A stretch of DNA of 64,000 nt, taken from NCBI RefSeq assembly GCF_036311905.1, contig NZ_JAZDCH010000008.1, positions 61,183 to 125,182 on the forward strand, read 5' to 3'. Source of the DNA: Brachybacterium sp036311905. GTDB lineage: Bacteria > Actinomycetota > Actinomycetes > Actinomycetales > Dermabacteraceae. The translations under genes and the position numbers were made by a program. Shown piece after piece: positions 59,495-64,000 of the stretch. The notes under the pieces were generated by a model. That model saw only the letters and a list, made by a program, of their open reading frames with translations, was not told where the DNA came from and searched no databases. The stretch's first letter is position 1; every line of letters begins with the position of its first letter.

Positions 59495-60064
59495 TCAGCG
59501 TCGGCGCGCGAACTCCGTCAGGCTCACCCCGGACTCGAAGGTCCGGGTGCTCACGTGCTCGAGCTGCTCCGGCGCGTACTCGCCGGGCGCGAACAGGGGA
59601 ATCCCGTTCCCGAAGAGGAACGGCTGGCGCTTGAGCACGAGGCGGTCGATCTCGGCCCGCAGCTGGCTCGCGAGCTGTCCGCCGCCGCACAGCCAGATGT
59701 CGCCGCCCTCTTGCCGCTTCAGCTCCTGCACCAGCGAGACCGGGTCCTCATCGGTCGCGCGCAGGTTTTCCGCCTCCGGCAGATCCCTGTGGGTGACGAC
59801 GATCTGCTCGAGGTGCCGGTAGGGGCTCGGCATGTCCGGCAGGCCGACGGCATGCGTGTTCGCCCCCATCAGCACGGTGCTGAAGCGTCCGCCGGACTGG
59901 TCGATACCGAGATGGGCGGCGGCGTCGGTGGCGATCGTGTCGGGGTAATCCGCGAGGATGCCCTCCAGGTGATCGCCCTCGACGAGGAAGTCGTCGAACT
60001 GGCCCTCGGGGCCGGCGATGTAGCCATCGAGGCTCACGGCGACGAAGTAGACGAGTTCTCGCAT
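59495..60064 (-). CDS. Dihydrofolate reductase family protein (RibD C-terminal domain)
   Basis: 189 residues, ATG after a perfect AGGAGG. Starts MRELVYFVAVSLDGYIAG with TVLMGANTHAVGL and GGDIWLCGGGQLASQL, the NADPH-binding GGG region of RibD_C/DHFR-like proteins. The family is large and mostly of unknown substrate; it is not the housekeeping DHFR. Followed on its 3' side by the family B copy. Confidence 0.9.
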   Translation of the reverse strand: MRELVYFVAVSLDGYIAGPEGQFDDFLVEGDHLEGILADYPDTIATDAAAHLGIDQSGGRFSTVLMGANTHAVGLPDMPSPYRHLEQIVVTHRDLPEAENLRATDEDPVSLVQELKRQEGGDIWLCGGGQLASQLRAEIDRLVLKRQPFLFGNGIPLFAPGEYAPEQLEHVSTRTFESGVSLTEFARRR

Positions 60065-60200
60065 GGGGGCCTCCTGGGGTCGGTCACCGCGGCGGACCGC
60101 GCGGGTCACGGGCGAACCTACGGCACCGCTCGGCCGGGCGCCCCTGCTTTTCCGGGCGCAGATCCAGCGGCGACCCTGGACTCCCGTCCCCTGTCCACCG

Positions 60201-60259
60201 GAAACCACCGCAGAGATGGGGGAATTCGAGCGCTATTCGCCCCGGTGTGCGGAGGTTTC
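60201..60259. repeat. Family A palindromic repeat, copy 5
   Basis: GAAACCACCGCA at the left and TGCGGAGGTTTC at the right end (11/12 matched), inner GGGGGAATTCG facing ATTCGCCCC. It sits 5' of the DHFR-like gene and 3' of the DUF4188 gene. Confidence 0.85.
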
Positions 60260-60327
60260 GGGGCGGCGACGGGGAAGGGGGCTGTCGGGTGGCGATGGGG
60301 ACATGGAGAGTTCTCGGAGCGCCGCCC

Positions 60328-60891
60328 TCAGGTCGTCGGCGCCGCGCCCACCCCTCCGGCCGCGCCCACCCCGTCGGCCGCGTGCTCGCCGGCGAGGCGC
60401 TGGGCGGCGGTGCGCCCTCGCGAGGTGACCTCCTGCGTGCCGATCATCGCGCCGAGCCCGACCTCGGCGCCGTTGCCGTAGAAGGTCTCGACCCCGCCCG
60501 GCGGGACCACGAAGGTCTCGTGCCAGATCCCGACGGCACCCGGATGCTTCCGGGCGGCGGCGTTAAAGGCCTTCCACGCCGGCAGGTGCTCACGGTCGCT
60601 CTGACGCGCGTAGGCGTAGAGGTGCTCCGTGCTCTTCCAGTACTGGACCACGAAGGGTCCGCCGCGGCCGATGAGGGTCTGCGCGCCGAGGAAGCCCGGG
60701 TCCTCGCCCTCGCCGCGCTCGTGGGCGGACTTCGTCGCGTAGAGCTCGCGGAGCATGCGGGGCATCGCCGCGAACACCGGCCCCCACAGGTCGGGACGGT
60801 GCGGCTTGGTGATCGTCATGCCGATGTGGAAGACGACCAGTCCCTCGGACGGCGCGGTGGTGCGGTTCGGCGGGCGCAGGGTGGTGGTCAC
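60328..60891 (-). CDS. DUF4188 family protein (monooxygenase-like)
   Basis: I take the GTG at 60891, with GAGGGG upstream; an ATG further upstream at 60957 would place the TTGACG promoter-like box inside the gene. 187 residues. DUF4188 hallmarks: VVFHIGMTITKPHRPDLWGPVF, MPRMLRELYATKS, FVVQYWKSTEHLYAYARQ and PGAVGIWHETFVV, the last recalling heme-binding dimeric barrels. An Ala/Gly tail ends the chain. Reaction not established. Confidence 0.85.
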   Translation of the reverse strand: MTTTLRPPNRTTAPSEGLVVFHIGMTITKPHRPDLWGPVFAAMPRMLRELYATKSAHERGEGEDPGFLGAQTLIGRGGPFVVQYWKSTEHLYAYARQSDREHLPAWKAFNAAARKHPGAVGIWHETFVVPPGGVETFYGNGAEVGLGAMIGTQEVTSRGRTAAQRLAGEHAADGVGAAGGVGAAPTT

Positions 60892-61165
60892 TGCGGGTCC
60901 CCTCACGACGTGGAAAGTGTCACTCACCAGTTTTGGTGCGGGAGTCCGCCGCGTCAACCTCCCGCACCGAGACCACGTCCGGGGACCTTCGACCCTCCTC
61001 GCCGGTCGCGAGGACGTGGTGAGCGGTCGATGAGGCGCCCGCGCCCGGGATCCTCATGCATCGCAGGAGGGTCCTCGGCGTGCATCCGTCCTCGTGAGGC
61101 GCGTCTCCGAGCCGCCTGCCCCGCCACCACGCAGCGTGTCCCGGCGCCGGGCTCGGCCCCGGGAG

Positions 61166-61188
61166 CCGTACCGTTCTACTCCGTACCG
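61166..61188. promoter_or_regulatory. Direct repeat CCGTACCG before the MerR gene
   Basis: CCGTACCG at 61166-61173 and again at 61181-61188, 38-60 bp before the MerR start; possible operator. No other gene is seen in 60892-61225. Confidence 0.4.
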
Positions 61189-61225
61189 CGGGCCCCCGAC
61201 CGCGGCCGGTTCAGAAAGCAGTCGC

Positions 61226-61855
61226 ATGAAGATCTCCGAGTTGGCCGAGGAGACCGGCGTCCCCGTCGGCACCATCAAGTTCTACCTGCGCGAGGGTCTG
61301 CTCCCGCCCGGACAGCTCACCTCCCGCACGAGCGCCGAGTACGACCTCCCCCACGTCGAGCGGCTGCGGCTGATCCGCGCCCTGCTCGAGGTGGGCGGGC
61401 TGTCGATCGCGGGCATCCGGCGCATCGTCGGGGTGCTGGACGAGACCGAGCCCTCCCCGATCAACGTGCTCGCGACCGCGCAGCAGGTCGTCGTCGTGGC
61501 GAGCGCCAGGCCCGAGCCGGAGGAGCCTCCGACGGACCGTGCGCGCCGTTGGGTCGAGGAGCGCGGCTGGTTCGCGCCGGAGGGCGATCCGATCCTGCAC
61601 CGGCTGGCCCGTGCCTGGGATGCCTGCGATTCGGTCGACCTCGGGATCGGCGAGGACGACATCGACGTCTACGCCGACGCGATGCGCATGGTCGCCGAGA
61701 AGGAGCTCTCCTCCGTCCCGCGCGACGCCGGCGACGCGGTGCGGCTCGTGGTGCTCGGCACCGTGCTCGCCGATCCGCTGCTCTCGGCCCTGCGCCTGCT
61801 CGCCCAGCGGCAGGTCGCCCGCGAGTCCCGGGGCGGGGCGTCGGTCCGGCCATGA
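61226..61855 (+). CDS. MerR family transcriptional regulator
   Basis: 209 residues. N-terminal MerR winged helix: MKISELAEETGVPVGTIKFY and LPHVERLRLIRALLEVGGLSIAGIRRI. The C-terminal part (from about 100) lacks metal-binding Cys and is helical with PTDRARRWVEERGWFAP. It resembles MerR regulators of unknown ligand found with membrane proteins. Its stop overlaps the next start. Confidence 0.9.
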   Translation: MKISELAEETGVPVGTIKFYLREGLLPPGQLTSRTSAEYDLPHVERLRLIRALLEVGGLSIAGIRRIVGVLDETEPSPINVLATAQQVVVVASARPEPEEPPTDRARRWVEERGWFAPEGDPILHRLARAWDACDSVDLGIGEDDIDVYADAMRMVAEKELSSVPRDAGDAVRLVVLGTVLADPLLSALRLLAQRQVARESRGGASVRP

Positions 61856-62763
61856 CCTCCCGGATCCCGCCCGCCGAGGACGCGCTGCTGTGCGCCGCGG
61901 CCGAGCGGGCGCTGCGCGGACCCGCCGACGCGGACGCGACGTCGGGACACCGTGCCCGCGACCCCGTCGCGGAGTGGCTCCGGGGTGTCCGGGGGCTCGC
62001 CGCCGATCGTCGACGTCTCGCCCAGAACGGGGGGCTCGACGCCCTGCGCGCCGACGGCCGCTCGCTCACGCGCCGCGGTGCCCGGGCGGGCTGGTGGGTG
62101 CTGGTGTCCGTGGAGCTCGTGCTCGCCCTCGCGGGCTCGGTGGTCCTGGTGCCCAGCCGACGCGTCCCCGATCCCGAGCTCGCGGAGCTCCTGAGCTGGG
62201 CTCCGACGCTGCTGGCCGGCGGCGCCGTGCTCGCGCTGGTGAGCGCCGCGCTCGCACCCCGCTCGCCGCGAACGCGGGCGGCCGGTGCCCTGCTGTCCGC
62301 GCTGACCGGCGCCGCGGTGCTGTACGCCGCGGTGCACCTGCTCCTGCTCCCGGCGCCGGACCGGGCCGCCCTCCCGGAGGGAGCGCTGGTCCGCTGGGGT
62401 CTCGCCGCCGGGGTGCTTGGCCTGGGAATCCTGGTCCTGGTGCTGCGCTGGGGACGCACGCGTCGCTCCGCCGCGCTGCGGGCCGCCGACGAACGGCGCC
62501 GCGCGGTGCGTGAGGCGCTGCTCTGGGCCCGGGCGCTCGAGCGCGGCCGACGGCGCCTGCGGCGTACCGGCCGCCTCGGATCTCCTGCGCAGCGTGGGGC
62601 CTGGGAGGCGGAGCTCGAGCGCCTCGAGGGCGAGGTGGGGGAGGGGTGGCTCGACCTGGCTCGGGAGCTCGGCCCGGAGGGCTGGCTGCTGCGCAGCGCC
62701 TGGGAGGCAGGCGTCGGCGGCCCGCGCGGCCCCGTCGGCCCCGTCGGGCGCACCGCTCGGTAG
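61852..62763 (+). CDS. Four-helix membrane protein coupled to MerR
   Basis: 303 residues, ATG in an ATGA overlap with merR. A soluble start of about 80 residues, four membrane segments (WWVLVSVELVLALAGSVVLV; APTLLAGGAVLALVSAALAP; AGALLSALTGAAVLYAAVHL; GLAAGVLGLGILVLVLRWG) and a long Arg/Glu-rich helical tail that may be a coiled coil. I do not recognise the family. Coupling to MerR suggests a sensor or target pair. Confidence 0.8.
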   Translation: MTSRIPPAEDALLCAAAERALRGPADADATSGHRARDPVAEWLRGVRGLAADRRRLAQNGGLDALRADGRSLTRRGARAGWWVLVSVELVLALAGSVVLVPSRRVPDPELAELLSWAPTLLAGGAVLALVSAALAPRSPRTRAAGALLSALTGAAVLYAAVHLLLLPAPDRAALPEGALVRWGLAAGVLGLGILVLVLRWGRTRRSAALRAADERRRAVREALLWARALERGRRRLRRTGRLGSPAQRGAWEAELERLEGEVGEGWLDLARELGPEGWLLRSAWEAGVGGPRGPVGPVGRTAR

Positions 62764-62809
62764 GACCCCCTGTGACGCAGGCCACCGAACGGCGGCGAGA
62801 GTGGCACCC

Positions 62810-62815
62810 TAGGGT
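62810..62815 (+). promoter_or_regulatory. -10 box of a probable leaderless transcript (aldo/keto reductase)
   Basis: TAGGGT ends 6 nt before the ATG at 62822. Confidence 0.5.
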
Positions 62816-62821
62816 GGACGG

Positions 62822-63826
62822 ATGGAACATCGTCATCTCGGCCGTTCCGGCCTCAAGATCAGCGAGATCATCTACGGCAACTGGCTCACCCACGCCTCCC
62901 AGGTCGAGGACGACCGCGCCCGGGCCTGCGTGCGCGCCGCGCTCGACGCCGGCATCTCGACCTTCGACACCGCGGACACCTACGCGAACACCGCCGCCGA
63001 GGTCGTTCTCGGCGAGGCGCTGAAGGGCGAGCGGCGCGAATCGCTCGAGATCTTCACCAAGGTGTACTTCCCGACCGGTCCCAAGGGCCACAACGACACC
63101 GGCCTGTCCCGCAAGCACATCCGCGAGTCGATCGACGCCTCGCTGCGCCGCCTGCAGACCGACTACGTCGACCTCTACCAGGCCCATCGCTACGACTACG
63201 CGACCCCGCTCGAGGAGACGATGCAGGCCTTCGCCGACGTCGTCCATTCGGGCAAGGCCCTCTACATCGGCGTCTCGGAGTGGAACGCGGACCAGCTGCG
63301 CGCCGGCCACCAGCTCGCCCGGGAGCTGGGCATCCAGTTGATCTCGAACCAGCCCCAGTACTCGATGCTGTGGCGGGTCATCGAGGAGCGCGTCGTGCCG
63401 ACCTCCCGTGAGCTCGGCATCTCGCAGATCGTCTGGTCGCCGGTCGCCCAGGGCATCCTCACCGGCAAGTACAAGCCCGGCACCGAGGCGCCCGAGGGCT
63501 CCCGCGCCCGGGACGAGAAGGGCGGCGCCGACATGATCAAGCGCTTCCTGAACGATGAGGTGCTCACGGCCGTCCAGGGTCTGCTGCCGATCGCGGAGGA
63601 GCTCGGTCTCACCCCGGCGCAGCTGGCCGTCGCGTGGGTGCTCAGCAACGACAACGTGGCGGGGGCCATCATCGGGGCGTCGCGCCCCGAGCAGGTCACC
63701 GAGAACGTCAAGGCCGCGGGCGTCACCCTCGATGCCGACGTGAAGGCCCGGATCGACGAGGTCCTCGGCGACCTCCCCGAGACCGATCCGAACCTCACCC
63801 AGTCCCCGGCCCACCGGCTCGCCTGA
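62822..63826 (+). CDS. Aldo/keto reductase (voltage-gated channel beta-subunit type)
   Basis: 334 residues. Catalytic tetrad visible: Asp and Tyr in FDTADTYANTA, Lys in IFTKVYF, His in YQAHRYD. NADP-binding end region GAIIGASRPEQVTENV. The sequence MEHRHLGRSGLKISEIIYGNW is typical of AKR6/Kv-beta-like reductases of about 330 residues. Substrate unknown. Ends with a strong terminator about 110 bp downstream. Confidence 0.93.
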   Translation: MEHRHLGRSGLKISEIIYGNWLTHASQVEDDRARACVRAALDAGISTFDTADTYANTAAEVVLGEALKGERRESLEIFTKVYFPTGPKGHNDTGLSRKHIRESIDASLRRLQTDYVDLYQAHRYDYATPLEETMQAFADVVHSGKALYIGVSEWNADQLRAGHQLARELGIQLISNQPQYSMLWRVIEERVVPTSRELGISQIVWSPVAQGILTGKYKPGTEAPEGSRARDEKGGADMIKRFLNDEVLTAVQGLLPIAEELGLTPAQLAVAWVLSNDNVAGAIIGASRPEQVTENVKAAGVTLDADVKARIDEVLGDLPETDPNLTQSPAHRLA

Positions 63827-63934
63827 GCCCCGACCCGGACCTGCTCGACCCGGCGCCTCGACCCGGACCCGGCGTCGTGACGCGGCGACCGGACCCGGCG
63901 CCGTGACGCGGCGAGCGTCCCGAGACATAGGAGC

Positions 63935-63967
63935 GGCCCGTCCATCGGACGGGCCCCCCCCTTTTTT
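63935..63967 (+). terminator. Rho-independent terminator
   Basis: Stem GGCCCGTCC / GGACGGGCC with loop ATC, then C-rich and TTTTTT (63962-63967). The interval before it (63850-63915) has two CCCGGCG(C/T)CGTGACGCGGCGA-like repeats. Confidence 0.9.
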
Positions 63968-64000
63968 CAGGGTTCCTCTGGGAACGACTCACCGGTTTGT

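Noticed and set aside
63850..63930. CCCGGCG repeats near the window end as a mobile element edge
   Set aside because: Short, imperfect and part of the run-up to the terminator; no inverted repeats or transposase.

Overview
The window is 64 kb of very GC-rich DNA with short gene gaps, many ATGA or TGATG start/stop overlaps and frequent GTG starts. The gene content (ECF transporter modules, MetP/MetS, Tat-type lipoproteins, LacI regulators, leaderless-looking starts) points to a high-GC actinobacterium. A member of Micrococcales such as Brachybacterium or another Dermabacteraceae is my best guess, made from style and gene content only.

Positions 1-20219 form a pectin / rhamnogalacturonan utilisation locus. 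A leftward operon encodes GH43, a LacI-PmoA fusion regulator/enzyme and a pectinesterase-acetylesterase fusion cut by the window edge. A rightward run encodes an LplB-type permease, a YesL-like protein, a lipoprotein solute-binding protein, a GH28 polygalacturonase, a small membrane protein and a YtcP-type permease. It continues with two paralogous pectate lyase-pectinesterase fusions (the second lacking its pectinesterase active site), a third secreted pectate lyase and an alpha/beta hydrolase, ending against a leftward GH95 gene. The divergent 4982-5334 region carries GAAACCGGTTTC-type LacI operators.

Positions 20220-30750 hold a second sugar-catabolic block: a Gfo/Idh dehydrogenase, a DUF993 TIM-barrel protein and a sugar-isomerase-like protein in one operon, then an FGE-type protein, a GH3 glycosidase, a LacI repressor, and a hydroxyacid dehydrogenase / isomerase pair. 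GGAAAGCG(N)TTGC operators before both operons suggest one regulator.

Positions 30994-40966 are mixed housekeeping and accessory genes: a Bcr-type efflux pump, a YCII protein, an LLM flavin monooxygenase with its FMN reductase, an S9 peptidase, a degenerate neutral-metallopeptidase-like membrane protein, a GNAT enzyme, tRNA-Ser(GGA) and a third LacI regulator.

Positions 41010-46734 form a compact cassette divergent from that LacI gene: a tandem-HAD protein followed by a complete ECF transporter (S component, fused double ATPase, EcfT) of unknown substrate.

Positions 46797-64000 contain metS/metP, an AbgB-like amidohydrolase with AbgT, a PNPOx-like protein, GNAT, LrgA/LrgB, a heterodimeric ABC exporter with one degenerate site, a PhyH remnant, a DHFR-like protein, a DUF4188 protein, a MerR regulator with a coupled membrane protein, and an aldo/keto reductase with a clear terminator.

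The most unusual features are two families of intergenic palindromes, about 58 bp (five copies, family A) and about 70 bp (three copies, family B). Others are the tandem-HAD/ECF cassette, the fusion-rich pectin locus, a 26-nt poly-C tract between duplicated segments, and several genes whose start codon lies 6-8 nt behind a TANNNT box.
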